Origin: Brassica napus
Lineage: Eukaryota; Streptophyta; Magnoliopsida; Brassicales; Brassicaceae
DNA length: 64,000 bases
Assembly: GCF_020379485.1 (NCBI RefSeq)
Contig: NC_063437.1
Location: 558,001-622,000, forward strand
Direction: 5' to 3'
Positions 1 to 12,375 of this stretch are shown piece by piece. The position numbers were made by a program, and so were the translations under genes. The notes below the pieces were generated by a model, which did not search any database, was not told where the DNA came from, and saw nothing but the letters and a program-made list of their open reading frames with translations. Positions within the stretch are counted from its first letter, which is position 1, and each line of letters starts with the position of its first letter.

Positions 1-375
1 TGCAAAATCTATTTTACACTTGTGTTTTCTTATCTCTAAATTTACTGAAAAAAACTGATTCCATCTGAAATAAGTTATGATGCTTAGATCTCTGGAGTGC
101 GTCACTAAAAACGTGTGGAGAAAGGGTCAAGGATTTTCTGGCTTCAGCAAGTCCGGGCCGAGCACTGTCTCAAAGTGATGGTTGTCAACAGCTGTTTTAT
201 TATGTTGGAAAATCATTGTCTAATAAATCTCAAGGTATAATATTCTCCAAGTCATACTCGAAACATATTTCCTTATGTATTTGCTCTTTTTATTTCATAC
301 TTTAACATGCGGCAACGGGAGGGCCTGGTGGCGTTGCTGGGTTTAGAATCGCAGATCTCTGGCGGTTTTCTTAAC
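1..375 (+). other. possible 3' exon remnant at window edge
   Basis: On the plus strand a stop-free stretch at about 89-235 reads like coding sequence (DLWSASLKTCGERVKDF is part of it), ends next to a GTATAA donor-like site, and a second short stop-terminated stretch (about 311-374, ending IADLWRFS) follows. I do not recognise the protein and see no clean acceptor between the two parts. It could be the last exons of a gene lying mostly left of the window, or decayed sequence. Confidence 0.2.
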
Positions 376-2540
376 AAGTATTAGTCATCGATTTCTTCTG
401 CTTTCTGTGATAATGATTTTTGGTTCTGTAATAAGATATTTTCCTTTCATTTGGCTGCCTTAGACTCAATGTAACTTATGATTCTAATGATTTAAATTAC
501 AATCAGCTTCATGTTATTTAACGATGACCATGACAAAACAAACAGCCGCCAACTACACTCACCTTCACTGGCGGCCTATAGAGCACTACATCAACAAGAT
601 TCCAACTTCTACAAAACTCTTCTCGCCTTCAGCTACAAACTATTGCTCTGTTCCTTATCTGTTATAAATTTTGCATTACGATTTATCAAGGAAAAGAAAG
701 CATGCGACTGGTCGTGGATCAAAAAATATTTTTAATAGAGATTTTTTTTTATTATTATAATAATATATATGTAAATAAATCATATTTATTATCAATAATT
801 ATTTATAATGCGTTACATAAATTAATAAAGTGAATACTTTGAAAGCACAGAATAATTTTATTTATGTGATTAATATATATCTGTAGTATTTTGTCACAAA
901 TATGTATTGTTTGTTAAAACGAACTAAAATAAGCTAAATAAATTATAAATGAGTTTTCAAAAAACATAAATACAATTGGATAACTAATTAAAGAGAATTC
1001 CACTATAACTATATTAGCAAAACTAAAAGGTATATTAAAATAATGAGCCAAGTTTTTCAATTAGTATATCGAAAAAAAAACAGTATGTAAGCTGAGCGAG
1101 CAAATATAAGAAAACATCTTTTTCAAAAAAAAAAAAAAAAATCAATAGTAGGTTTTAATTAGTTAAGAAAAAAAATGAATTGAAACCATGAGAAAAAAGA
1201 ACTGAACAAACATTGGTTGGAGGCAGCCAAATCTATCAAAATACTTAATGATATCAACAAATCTATAAAACATTTAACTATTTAGTTAGAATTAGCTATT
1301 GAGATTTGTCTGCATTATAAACGTGGGTGTAATTAAGCTTATTTATTGAGAGAAATTTATGGGTCATTATATACTTTTTATTAAAAAATTGAATTAAAAT
1401 GAATTCAGATTAAAAAAAAAAAACAATACTCAATTGACAACAAAAGACACAAAAATAAGGAAAATTTCCAATATACAACAAAAGCAATATCTCACACAAG
1501 AAAGAAAATCCCTTACATTAACAATTCACATCGTCTGCCAAGGCAATCCCCAAAACGACAAACCACAATCAAACAACCTACTATGCCAAGCAGTTCAGTC
1601 TACAAGAAAATACTTTTATTAGTGATCACCAGAATACTAGATATTGATTGGTATAGTAGTTGGGTCAAATGATTGTACCATTTCAATCAGGTTTTAAAAT
1701 TTTTAATTTAATTTTAAATAAAATAAATAAATACAATATATATATAACTATATAATTAATTTGTATAAGATTTTATATTATTTTTAATTCAATTCAATAT
1801 AAAACAATAATTTTTTAAAAATAATATAAAAGATAATGAAAATAATTATTTTAGATAAATATTAAAACTAATGTGAATTTTAATGAAATTATTTTAAAAT
1901 TTGAGAAAACCATGATTATCAGTTTTAGAGAATTTAATCAGGTTTACCGGTTTAAATGAATCCGATTTATGGTACGATTCAAATCCTATTAGAAAACTAA
2001 CTGATTCGGTCTTCGAAAGACTATGTAATATGTAAAAAAAATATTTTAAAGATAAAAGGACTGTCCAAAATAAATATCAAATTACCAACTATAAACAAAC
2101 AAGCAAAAAATGAAAAAGATCACCTAAAAGCAAAAGTTCATAAAAAACACAAAGGAATGTTTTAACAACCATTTAAATCATATTCTAACTCTAAAATAAG
2201 AATGCCTTAACAATAATTTAGATCAGATTCTAGCTCTAAAACAAGAATCTCTTAATAACAGTTTCAAATTTCACAATTTAGATCATACCTGAAATGAGTA
2301 AACAGACAACAACTAACCTCTGAATAACCAATTTTTAGGTTCGGTTTAATGTTCTTTAGAAATACTACTCTTCTACCTGACAACATAATTATACAATGAT
2401 AGTTTACAAATAAATATTACATAATTAGAAAACCGATATCCTGCACGAAGCGTAGACAAATCACTAGCGATCTTTTGTCACATATTTCTTACATAGCAAC
2501 CAAATTACATGGTTAAATTATTACATCCTAAAATGTTGAA
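376..2540. other. AT-rich intergenic DNA
   Basis: No convincing gene is present. The stretch is AT-rich with long A runs (near 1121-1140 and 1412-1424). The short open frames at 511-735 and 1434-1622 lack codon bias, domains or conserved motifs. The right part belongs to the Helitron that ends at 2570, whose 5' end I could not fix. Confidence 0.5.
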
Positions 2541-2570
2541 AACCGGCGCGTAGCGCCGGAACACCACTAG
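2541..2570 (+). mobile_element. Helitron 3' terminus (5' end not located)
   Basis: A 17-nt GC-rich hairpin (CCGGCGCGTAGCGCCGG, 2543-2559) lies 11 nt before a CTAG (2567-2570) that is followed by T. This is the hallmark 3' end of plant Helitrons (hairpin, CTRR end, insertion between A and T). The element should extend left. I found no unambiguous A|TC start, so its length is unknown. Confidence 0.6.
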
Positions 2571-2620
2571 TTCATAATAAAACCGATCGTGGACTTGTTT
2601 CATCTCTTTAGTAAACTTAG

Positions 2621-2800
2621 AACATCTCCAACGATTCTCAATTTCTTTCTCTATATTTTCTTTTGTAATAAAGTTACTCTATTATAGAGTGAAATATAAA
2701 TGAATATTATTTTATTCTTTTAAAATAGAATAAAATATGGTATTCTTCTACATTTCACTCTATAATAGAATCTTTTGGATCAAAAGTTACTTTATAATAT
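2621..2800. mobile_element. MITE-like element with TCTATAATAGAGT motifs
   Basis: It starts AACATCTCCAACG and contains paired CTCTATTATAGAGTG and TTCACTCTATAATAGAA motifs around an AT-rich centre. The copy at about 20266-20525 has the same layout. This looks like a common Brassica non-autonomous repeat. Its superfamily was not determined, and the right end is approximate. Confidence 0.45.
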
Positions 2801-2809
2801 TCAGAGCCG

Positions 2810-3165
2810 CTTGAAACTCGCAATCACCTGTTTTACCATTGCAAATATTCAAAAGAAGTTTGGAAAAATCTTTCTAATAAGCTACTGTCTGTGTACTATA
2901 CGAATGATTGGGAGGAGATCATCCGGCTTCTAACGGACCAGACATGGAACTCGACCCGCCTATTTCTGCTCAGGTATGTGTTCCAGGCGACACTATCAAC
3001 TATTTGAAAAGAGAAGAATGGGAGAAGGCATGGAAAACTCTCCAACAACCCTGCAACTTTGATCAAAAACGTGGACAAAGCTGTCTGAAACCGCATATCC
3101 AGTTTGCGTTCTATGGGAATTCGCAAGCACAACAAAACCATGGAAACATGGTTTTCATTTAGATA
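2810..3165 (+). pseudogene. LINE reverse-transcriptase 3' relic (zf-RVT region)
   Basis: Translated in shifting plus-strand frames, this reads ETRNHLFYHCKYSKEVW, then WNSTRLFLLRYVFQATL and, after an in-frame stop and a shift, KERNGRRHGKLSNNP and KNVDKAVRNRISSLR. This is the zinc-binding zf-RVT module and adjoining tail found at the C terminus of plant LINE reverse transcriptases. Stops and frameshifts show a dead fragment, truncated upstream. No target duplication was seen. Confidence 0.65.
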
Positions 3166-3254
3166 ACATTTTATTTCTTTCTCCAATCTCCTTAAGAAAC
3201 ATTCGAAGCACTTAACTTATGTTGCAGTCATTGTAAAAAAGTTTTTTTTTTGAA

Positions 3255-3314
3255 TTACTTTATAATAAAACTATTTTATTTTAGTTACTTTATAATAAAA
3301 CTATTTTATTTTAG
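3255..3314. repeat. 30-bp perfect tandem duplication
   Basis: A 30-nt unit beginning TTACTTTATAATAAAACTAT and ending TTTTATTTTAG occurs twice back to back (3255-3284 and 3285-3314) without a mismatch. It is a recent local duplication in non-coding DNA. Confidence 0.85.
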
Positions 3315-3618
3315 TGTAAATTATATAGAAAAAATAGAGAGTCCGGTGATCTTAATATGAGAAAGATACATGATTTTAGTAAAAAAAAAAGAGATAAAAA
3401 CAATAATCGGGTTTAACCAAGATGAATCTTGAGATTTCACTCTTGAAAGAAAAGTGACTGATTTCCTGGCGCAGGATTTTATTTAGTTGGTAAGTTCAGT
3501 AACATTAGTGATTATATATTTAGCTTGTATAGAGTTGAAACAAGAATATACAATACTCAACACATCACGCGGTTAAATTTATTTGTTCGGCAAATTCGAA
3601 TTGAATCACTTGCATTAG

Positions 3619-4237
3619 CCTTGATTAATAGAGCATTAACATTAGCATTATGCTCAACATGACCGATGCTTCGCATGAAGTTTTTAGAAAAATATTTGCA
3701 TTTATAATTTATAAAATTAAGAAAAATATATAATTAATTTATTTATTTTATTTAATAATATCATAAAATTATTTTTATATCCAGAAAATGAAATTTTGAT
3801 TTCTAAAATTAATTTACAATGAAAATATTTTTTTAAATAGTATTTCACATTTAAAATATAATTAATTTATATAATTTAATTTATTTTAAATGTGAAATAT
3901 TATTTTTTAAAAATAGATAATTAATTATAAAATTTATTTTAAAATAATAATTTTTGATATCACAATTTTAAATTTATAAAATAAAATAAATTAATTATAT
4001 ATTTTAAATTATATATGTTAATATATTTATATATATATATATATATTAGAAATATATTCATTAAAAATAAATATATTATATATTATACACTAATTTTTAT
4101 AATAATTTTAAATAACATATTCATACTCCTCTACCAATCATCATATGAAATAATTTAGCAAAAACATACAGCTCCTGCAGCATACTGCTTCTATAGCATA
4201 CCGGTTACTGCTAATGTTAATACTCTACCAATCAAGG
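3619..4237. mobile_element. MITE with about 30-bp terminal inverted repeats
   Basis: The left end (3619-3647, CCTTGATTAATAGAGCATTA onward) matches the reverse complement of the right end (about 4208-4237) with few mismatches, including a shared TATTAACATTAGCA core. The interior is AT-rich and largely self-complementary: two copies of a TTTCACATTTAAAATA-type arm flank about 3870. It has no coding capacity and I saw no clear target duplication. A non-autonomous DNA transposon is the best reading. Confidence 0.65.
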
Positions 4238-6640
4238 TCATAATTGTATGTATTGCGATTGCATTGTCAATGGAAAATACTAAATTAACATCATCACCAA
4301 AGTGTACAAGTTTATACAATCTGAGGACGCTCATTACCAAGATGGTTAGTCACTTTGTAACATAAATTGCAAAGTATAAGTCTCTAAATCTCTTTTATAA
4401 AATTTCCAAAGAATGACTTATTAAAATATTTTTTAATGAATTTCACATTAAAATAATAATAGAAAGCTTGAGTGGGATTATGAGTTGTATACTATTCCCG
4501 CCCACCCATTTTGTCAATTACCTTGTCAATTTTAAAATCATTATAATATTATGACTACATATATTTATTATCTTCATTATGTGTAGTTTAGGTTACGAAG
4601 TTTGGTGGCAAACTTGAAATTCTAATTACTTATTAGGTCATGTGAATTAATATGGCCGATAAAACATATGTTTTTTTCTTTCTATCTGTAAATTATGTAA
4701 AGTACTACATGTATGTATATGTTGACTGTATTTAGGGAATAAGAATTGTTCTTTGGATGTAGTAATACTTTATTTTATTAATTGTTGTGTTATTACGACG
4801 AAGAAAGGGGACAGCAAAATTTCATCCTTTATTTTGAGATCTGCTTTTCGTAAAAGGACTATTATAAATTACACCACACACACATCACACATGGCTATAT
4901 AAAGCTAGTATGATTTTATTCTTAAATCGGTAAAGCTATAACAAATGTCGCGTAAATCAGAGAGTATTTTTTTAAAAAAGTTTGTAATCGAGGCCAATTA
5001 TAAGAAACCAAAGAAACTTTCAAACAAACAGTACTGCATGAGTCATAATGTTATATCTAACTTTTGCATTTGTGAATAATCATGATAGGAATGTTAAATC
5101 ACGTGTTATTAAAACGTAAATATCCAACGTGCGACTTTCTCTAAAATGCTTAAAATCTCAAATTTTTAGTCAGATGATCATTGCGTAACTAATTAAAATT
5201 AATTAGAGAAAATAATCTAAAATTAATTACAGAAATAGACCGCAAAATTTTGTTTATGTAGCATTATTAAAGGAAAAAAAACAAATTGTTTTAACATATA
5301 TTCGAAGAAGAATTAGAGATGGACCGACAGGAAGCGACAAAAGGAATGTGGTAGGCCCCAAGATCTTGAGGCGTGATTGAAATGTTTTAACTTTTTTCAA
5401 ATCTAAGGACTGTTTTCTTTGATCAAGTTCTTTCCCTTTCCTGACGTTGGCACAATCCTCTCTCTCCAACCGCTACCTTCACCTTGCCTGCCGTTTATCT
5501 CCAGCCTTAAACGACCCCTACCACGTCCAGTTGTTTAGCCCACTATCTGCGTAGCCTAGAAAGTACTCGGTCCACTTTATATTTGGGCTTCAGAACACAT
5601 TTGTATAAAATATTTTACATGAGGTGCCAGCCCCTTTTCACTTCCTTTCACTTCGTAGAAACAGAAGTATATATATAAACTCTTGACAAACATATTATAC
5701 GCTATTCTGTTTCATTTTCCTGCACGAGTTAGTAACAGTTATCATTCACATGATAAACGATGGGTAGCCTAGTACGGAACAAATAACTAATGAAAGCATC
5801 TAAGTAGTAAACCCACTTCAAGATAATATACTCTCATCTAATAAATGAAAACGGACATTTTTTAATCTAGATCCATAAGCCAGTTGTCTTGATCATGGGA
5901 GGATTCCTTTGAACTGAACTCTAGGAATCATTCTCATCTTACATCAATTCATATTCATTAAATTCTAATTTTACATATTTCAGATCTTCTCGTGAAATGC
6001 AAATAAAAAATGATAGAATCTTTTTATCAGGCTTATAAAAGCCCAGTTAATTTTTTGGTCCAGAAATGTCGAAGTCCGGAGTAAACGCATTTTCTTCAAC
6101 CCATTTTTCAGGTTATTATTATTCCATAGAACTTTTTTTTGCTAAAACTATTCCATGGAACTTGCAAAAGAAGATACTAACTTTTTTAGAATCTGTGGCT
6201 CTTTGTGACAAAACAGGGCAACATTTGAACATATAGAAAATACTCAATTTCGCGGCTAAAACAAGTTAAAGTTTCCATGCAATGATCAGCTCCTCATCTT
6301 CTTCAGTAACCATATCTTTCTTGTTACTGCTTATGATCATGTTCTGGAAGAGTATAGAGTGAAGAAGCATCTTCTTTTGTGGACTTGATGGTTAAGGAAC
6401 ATAAGTTAGTAGTACATAAAGAAAGAAGAAAACCGACACAAACATAAGCATTTAAAAACGCCAACTTGAAAATTGACACGAAAAGAAACCAAACAAGGCC
6501 CAAGAATCCAAGACCATGCAAGCCTTTTATATACACAGAGTGAAAACCATAGTCTAGAGAACCCTTACACGACCATAAGTTACTAATATAATAAACCTTG
6601 AACTTATGTAGCTAAACCACTCATAGTCATACCTAATTAC
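4238..6640. other. intergenic region 3' of ARF18
   Basis: No supported gene. It is AT-rich on the left and of mixed composition at 5200-5560. A small insertion with imperfect 15-bp direct repeats lies at 6120-6163 (listed separately). The 3'UTR of ARF18 probably occupies the last few hundred bases. Confidence 0.4.
6120..6163 (-). mobile_element. 14-bp poly-T micro-insertion with 15-bp duplication
   Basis: TATTCCATAGAACTT (6120-6134) and TATTCCATGGAACTT (6149-6163) flank a 14-bp insert of six T then GCTAAAAC. It is one of at least eleven loci in this window with the same architecture. Confidence 0.6.
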
Positions 6641-6650
6641 ATCATTATTA

Positions 6651-9384
6651 TTAATCCATACTTTCATCATTCTCTAACGACGAAGAGCTCTTCAACATCG
6701 TTGTCATCTTCTTAACCTCATCGCTCGAATATATAAATATCTTCTTAGCCATCTTGCAAAACTCACTGCACAAAGACAAACAAAAAGCATTCGATAATGC
6801 AACCGTTAAAAAGGTAAAAAATGGTTTTACTACTAGTAGTTGCTTACTTCCATGGATCATCTCCAGCAAGCATCATGTCACCTTCATCATCCGTGAAGAC
6901 AACGACCCATTTCTCTCGAGTAAGAAGCTGTCCTTTGATCTCAAACATCTCCTCAAGCTCCTTAATCAGTTCATTATACGATTTCAACAGCGTTAAATCA
7001 ACTGCACGACCAACAGCCACCCCTTGCATGATTACTTTGGTTCTTGTCCTTTGTTTTTGTTGCTTCTTAGGCTCATTAGCTGCGCTTGGAGTGATGGGTT
7101 CTTGACACTTGTCTGGAGGAATTGGAGCAGGAGGGTTGCTTGTGAGATCGAATCCAAACAACCTATAGCAACTACTCGCAGAGGGAGGAGGAGGAGAAGG
7201 AGTCTCTTGGCTCTGAGGGAAGCCATACAAGAAAGAAGGCGGAGCTGGAGTCAAAACAGATGATTCTACAGGTCTTGACCGCTTGCATTTGGGTTGTGAT
7301 TGCTGAGCAGGTGTTGAAACTGGGGGAGATGACAAGAAAGGCTCAATCTCCCATGGTGAGACTCTGTCTGGTCTCTGAAATGTTGTTGGCTCATCCCATT
7401 GGACCTGCAATGATCTCCATGTAGAAGCTGGCCATTGTGAAGATAGATCTCCAATTCCCACAATAGTACCAGTAAACCTGAAGAAACTCAATGATTCAGA
7501 ATCAAGAACACTTAAGTAATGATCAGAAAAAATGGAGTCTTACATTCTTTCAGGAGACTCTTCTCCTTCAAATCTCATTCTGAATCTGGTACCAAGAGAG
7601 AATCCATGCTTCATAGCTTCCATATACTTGTTCGCTCCCACTATGAACTGGCTTATCCTGAGAAGACAAAAAAATTATTATCTTAAGCCCAAGTCCTAAA
7701 ACATAGAAGAGTATAATCATGTAATAATGGTACCTAGGCTTGTAAAACACAAGGAAGATAGTTTTGGTAACAACAGCATGAGAAGCTGTAGCAAGGACTC
7801 CCAAATGCATGCTCTGACTTGAGATAACCGAAGTAGGCATTGTGCTCTGATGCCTAGCTAAGCGCCTCACTCCAACTCTTAAATCCCCATTCTCACCCCT
7901 ATAAACACACACAAAAGGCGTTTCATGAGTTTCATTAAAAACTAAAACAAAGACTAGTAAAGTTTCAGTAGTACCTCAAGAACACAAAGGCATCTCCAGC
8001 TACAAGTCTTTTGGAGGATACAAATGTACTCCAACCCGTTGTAAGCAAATGCCTCCTAGGTTGTCCTAAACCCAACAAAAAAAAACAATTAATCCCTTAG
8101 TTTCCAACAAAATCAAGTTTCAGAAAGAATTTTTTTTCCAAAAATACATTTTTATATTTTCAATTCATTATTACTTAATGAAAAATTGTAAACTTCAAAA
8201 GTTATTGAAATTTAATTAGTTAAAATTTGTGGGAAAATTTTAATTACAATAAATAATATATTGGTAGTCAAAATTTAATATGTTTTCGAAAATTCTAAAA
8301 CATATATTTTTTTTAAAACGGAGAGAGTATTTATATTCCAAGATATAGTAACAATTACCTCGGAATATATGCTTAAACCTCCATTCAAACCCATGAAGAT
8401 CTCTAGTCACAAGCTCTTGAGTAGGAGTAGCTTGTGCCATGTCCTAAAACGTATTCAATGGAGTGAGAGAAAAGGAGCTAAATTGAGATTAGTTTTTGTA
8501 TGAAGGAAGTTATTTACCAAGGCAGGCAAGCATTCAGTGGCGTGTTTACGAAGAACAGAGAATCCACCATGAGTGCTTGTATCTGACGCCGTTAGAATCT
8601 TTACAAACGAGTGGAACATTTGTTTTGTTGGTTCAACAAGGGGTGGATCAAGACTTGTAAGTTCACTTTGCTACAAAATAAATAAATAAAATTTAATCCT
8701 TTTTATTAAATACAATTTTTTTTTTAAGTCTTCTTTTAGAACTTACATCTTCCTCTGGTTTTAATGTGATCTGAGCGTAAACTTCATCTGTGTCATGCTC
8801 AGCCTATACACATCCAAAACATGTTAAAAAAAAAACAGATTCATCATGGTGGGGAAAAAAACAAGAGATGTTATGATTCAAAGTTTTCACCTTTAACATG
8901 ACACTGAGAACTCGACAAAGTATCTTTGGAGGAAGTTTGAAATCAGGTATCTCCTCTGATTCAATTCCCTGATTAGTTGAAGCCACAAGCTACCAAAAAA
9001 AAAAACAAAAAAACAGAACTCAGAAAAGAGAATGAGGTAAAGAAGTAAAAGGAGGTTAATTTGGTAAAAAAGACATACTTGTTCCATGTGACCCTGAGGG
9101 AAGTAGAAAACTTTCTCTCCAGCAAGAGGAACCTCCACCAATGGACCTGCACAAGCTTTCCATAGCTCTGTGTATAGCTCATCGTTATAAGACCCTGCAA
9201 ACAAACCAACAAAAAAATGCAAACTTTAAAGTGGGTTTTACTTAAAAACTGAGATAATGATGGAAAAATTGAAACTTTACGAAGTAACCAAACAGAGACA
9301 GCAGAAAAATTGAAACTTTCAAGTCTCTGCGTCTTGCTTACTTGAGAGAGAGGTTCTGAGATCGTCTCCATCTACATTCGCCAT
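6651..9384 (-). CDS. ARF18: auxin response factor 18 (ARF18)
   Basis: This is a nuclear transcription factor that binds auxin response elements; the ARF9/ARF18 clade is regarded as repressive. I join eleven exons with GT-AG introns: 9384-9342, 9194-9079, 8989-8891, 8803-8747, 8670-8518, 8443-8359, 8065-7975, 7898-7734, 7657-7544, 7477-6848 and 6765-6651, giving 555 residues. The start reads MANVDGDD; the end is SLENDESMD. In order come the N-terminal dimerisation part ([14 protein letters not shown]), a B3 DNA-binding domain (about 126-228, with [18 protein letters not shown] and [16 protein letters not shown]), the flanking ARF domain (to about 320), a short Ser/Pro/Gln-rich middle with an RLFGFDL motif, and a PB1 domain (about 451-538) with the acidic [16 protein letters not shown] signature. 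The middle region is some 30-45 residues shorter than I recall for Arabidopsis ARF18. All exons look intact. A 7-codon upstream ORF lies at 9436-9459. Confidence 0.93.
8150..8340. mobile_element. small MITE in ARF18 intron 6
   Basis: AT-rich insert ending in AAAACGGAGAGAGTATTTA, the end typical of a small inverted-repeat MITE family (CTCCGTTT...AACGGAGAGAGTA). It lies wholly in the intron between the exons at 8443-8359 and 8065-7975 and enlarges it. The left end is approximate. Confidence 0.45.
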
Positions 9385-9435
9385 TGAAGAACCCCAGAAG
9401 AAAATAAACACGAGAAGAAGAAGACCCTTCACGAG

Positions 9436-9459
9436 CTAAGCACTACTCTTAACACCCAT
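9436..9459 (-). promoter_or_regulatory. upstream ORF in ARF18 leader
   Basis: Fifty-two bases before the ARF18 start codon, an ATG opens a 7-codon frame (MGVKSSA, then TAG) in the CT-rich leader. Short uORFs are common in ARF leaders and can lower translation of the main frame. Whether the transcript includes this one depends on the start site; an AT-rich TATA-like stretch near 9505-9520 suggests that it does. Confidence 0.4.
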
Positions 9460-9529
9460 GAAAGAAACACAGAGAGAGACGAAAGAAAAAGACCCATGAA
9501 AGGAGGATATAAAAAAAAAAAAAGCAAAT

Positions 9530-11240
9530 AACTTTATAACAGGACACCAACGGACGGTTATGTCCGTATATTGATTTTGATTACTGAACGTAATTCAGGA
9601 CACTGTTGGATATAACTCACTCTCTCTCTCCAAGTTTTTTTTTTTTTGTCTTCTCCTCTCAGAATCCGTGTTGTTTTGCCTCAACAATCACAAACTTCTC
9701 GCCGTTTTTCTCCACTTCTACTCCAGACCTAACCCCGATCTGCAGCAAACCAGAGCTGCTTCCTTTTTTGTTTTTGAAGATGTCTCACGGTACCATGCAA
9801 AAGATTCACACTCTTCTTCTCTCTCTCTCTATGTATTTATATATATTTAAGATTCTGCAGACCTGTTATTTCCACCCTCGGTAACTTCAGTTGTAACTAA
9901 ATAACTTTATTCATTTTATTCAAATTTTCTTTAAAAAATTTAAAATTATTTGTCATGTCACCTCTTAAAAGGAAATCGAATATTGTTTCCAAAATATAAA
10001 AATCTTTTTGGGGTCAGAATATCCAACTATAAATTTAAGGAAAACGAAGGGTCTCTCTCTACGTTACATAAATATTACGGAGATATTTTGTAACAAGAGA
10101 AACGTAGTACGGTGCATTTAACAGCGGAGAGCCAATCTCAGCCGTCCGATAAAGACCACACTGTGTGTAATAAATGAGCTACCCATCTCCATAGAGCATG
10201 TGAAGCACTAACGCTAGAAACTGATCCCGTTTCCGTTTAAGACTTGACGGTGCCGTTACCCACGCATCGTTTTATTTTTCCTTCTGTCTGGATCGTGGCA
10301 GGCAAACGTGTCGGCTTCTGTATTATACCCCGGCCAGAGTTTTTACTTTTTTCATTACTAGCACTGTGGAATTGGTTAATTACACAATGTGCCTTTTTCT
10401 TTACTAGGACCCACTGCCATGGCTAAAACCCACACTCGCCACAAGCCACAGCCATGACTCGTTATGGGACGAGCGCCTTGGTAAGTGTGCGAGTTGTGTT
10501 AGCACGTGCCGAGTCAGGTCAAAGTCGCGCATGTGCGTCTTTTTATTTTTACCCATTTTCTTCACGCGCTTTATTATTTACGATTACAACAAAATGAAAG
10601 TGGAGATTATTGTATCTAAGGTGATAAATCATATGCATATAACGATCATCGTATCAAAAAAAAGGATTAATATAACGTTCAAATGAAAAACATATAAACC
10701 GTGAGAGAGGGGGATCACGCGCTTCGGAAAACGAGAGTGGATAAAAGTGAAAATGAAGAAGCCATGCCGAAGTGTCGGAAGAGAAAGTGGTCCCCATCTG
10801 GACACGTCAGAGAGAAATTGCCACGTTGTAAGGTCGTATTCGAGACTGACACATGTCAAATGCTGACTTGTCCTACCAGTTTGCTCAATTACAGAGGAAG
10901 AAAACCTGATCTCTCCTATACAACTCTTCCATCCCTATTTTATCTTATTTAATTTTCCCGATGATAGTGAAGGAGATCCAAAAATATAAATATTTTTTAG
11001 TTTATGTATATACATTTTAAAATCCAAATACTGTATTGGAAAAAGTTTCAACACGACTCCTGTAACTATTGGGTTTCAAATCTTTTTATGCTTAAGATAT
11101 ACCTATATAACTTAACTTATGTGTTTATAATAACCTAAATTATACCTTAGCTAGAACGATGGAAAACATCAACTATTTCATAATATTATGTTTTTTTGAT
11201 AAACTTCACATTTTTTTTGTAAATTATTTATCGTCATAAA
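9530..11240. other. ARF18 upstream intergenic DNA
   Basis: Apart from the candidate motifs, this holds CT-rich tracts (9605-9840), less AT-rich promoter-like sequence (10140-10560) and no supported gene. The open frames at 9606-9884 and 10701-10952 are low-complexity or lack recognisable domains. Confidence 0.4.
9781..10778. promoter_or_regulatory. auxin-response and G-box motifs upstream of ARF18
   Basis: Upstream of ARF18 lie TGTCTC (9781-9786), TGTCGG (10309-10314 and 10773-10778) and a CACGTG G-box in TAGCACGTGCCG (about 10502). TGTCTC and TGTCGG are known ARF-binding hexamers, so self- or cross-regulation by ARFs is possible. Short motifs also occur by chance, and no binding is shown. 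Confidence 0.3.
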
Positions 11241-11242
11241 CT

Positions 11243-11745
11243 GATTCGATCCGAGATCCGATCCGAAAATCCAGATATCCGGAAAGGCCGAATCCGGATC
11301 CGGATAGTAAAATGTTGAATCCGTCAAAGCCGAATCCGGATCCGGATATCTTGATTTTTTAGTCTGGATATCCGGATCCGTAAATTTTATTAATAACTAT
11401 TTCAAAAATAATAATATCTATAGATAAAAACTAATTTTATTTAATAAATTTTCATTTTTATAATAGTATATATAATTTTTTGTAAATTTTGTAATATTAT
11501 ACATAGAAATGATTAAAAACATTATATATATTATTTTTAAAAATTATTGTTAATATTTTATATATATTAATATTATTTTTTATTTATTTTAAGGATCCAA
11601 ATCCGGATATTCGCCGGATATTATAATTTTTAAAAGGATATCCGCGAACCCCAGATCCGAATAAGGATAGTAAAATTATGGATCCGGCGGATAAGGATCC
11701 GGATCCGGATATCTTCAAATTGTCCGGATATCCGATCCGTCATAG
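11243..11745. repeat. repeat bordered by GGATCCGGATAT blocks
   Basis: Both borders are rich in GATCCGGATATCCGGA-type runs that are inverted relative to each other (left 11243-11380, right 11590-11745) around an AT-rich core. Related elements occur at about 41683-42285 and 49945-50545. The copy has no coding capacity. A non-autonomous transposon with degenerate inverted ends is likely; its superfamily is unresolved. Confidence 0.45.
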
Positions 11746-11811
11746 GCCTATGCCCCACCCACCCAAAACATTTACTTATTTGTTGCTTGGCACAGTTAAG
11801 CTTTTTATCCA

Positions 11812-12375
11812 GGTTCTAAAACGCGGCCGCGGACACTGTATACGCGCCGGAAAAGCGGTCGGCGGGACGACACCGCCGCGATTAGAACAGAATCGGTCCA
11901 AAAATCGGAATACGAAAAAAAAAAAAAATTTTGCTCAGTATTCGACTAAAATCTAATGTGATGTGTTGGAACTTAGAGACCTTGTTCTGTTTATCGTGTT
12001 CAAGTGTAAAAGATAAAAGAAAGTGTAAAAACGTGCTGTAGAAATGTTCTAAAAATGGCTAACGGCGAAGATTAGGGTTGCAGATTTTGAGTTGGAGAAG
12101 ATGAAAGAGTGAAATGTCTATTTTACCCCTCATTTAAGTTTAAATCGAGAAAAATATAATAAAAACATCAGCTGTTAGTCGAACCCGTGACCTCCACGTT
12201 CCTATAAAAAGCTCCGAACCACCACACCACACGATATATATTGTCATATCACTACATTATAGATTAATATGCGTAAACCTAGGCGCCGATTAATCCCCGC
12301 CTTCTCCCCGTTTAATTGATTCGGCGCTAGGCCTGGGTCAGCCGCACGCGTTGCGCCTAGCGAAATTCCAAACAT
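11812..12375. repeat. repeat with GGCCTAGGCGC-type ends and tRNA-like segment
   Basis: The left end starts GGTTCTAAAACGCGGCCGCG; the right end carries GGCGCTAGGCCTGGG and TTGCGCCTAGCG. A similar GTTCTAAAATACGGCCTAGG end occurs at 48626. Within it, the minus strand of about 12175-12235 has a segment resembling a tRNA promoter B box (CACGGGTTCGACT) preceded by TGTGGTGGTTCGGAGC. Boundaries and class are uncertain. Confidence 0.35.
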
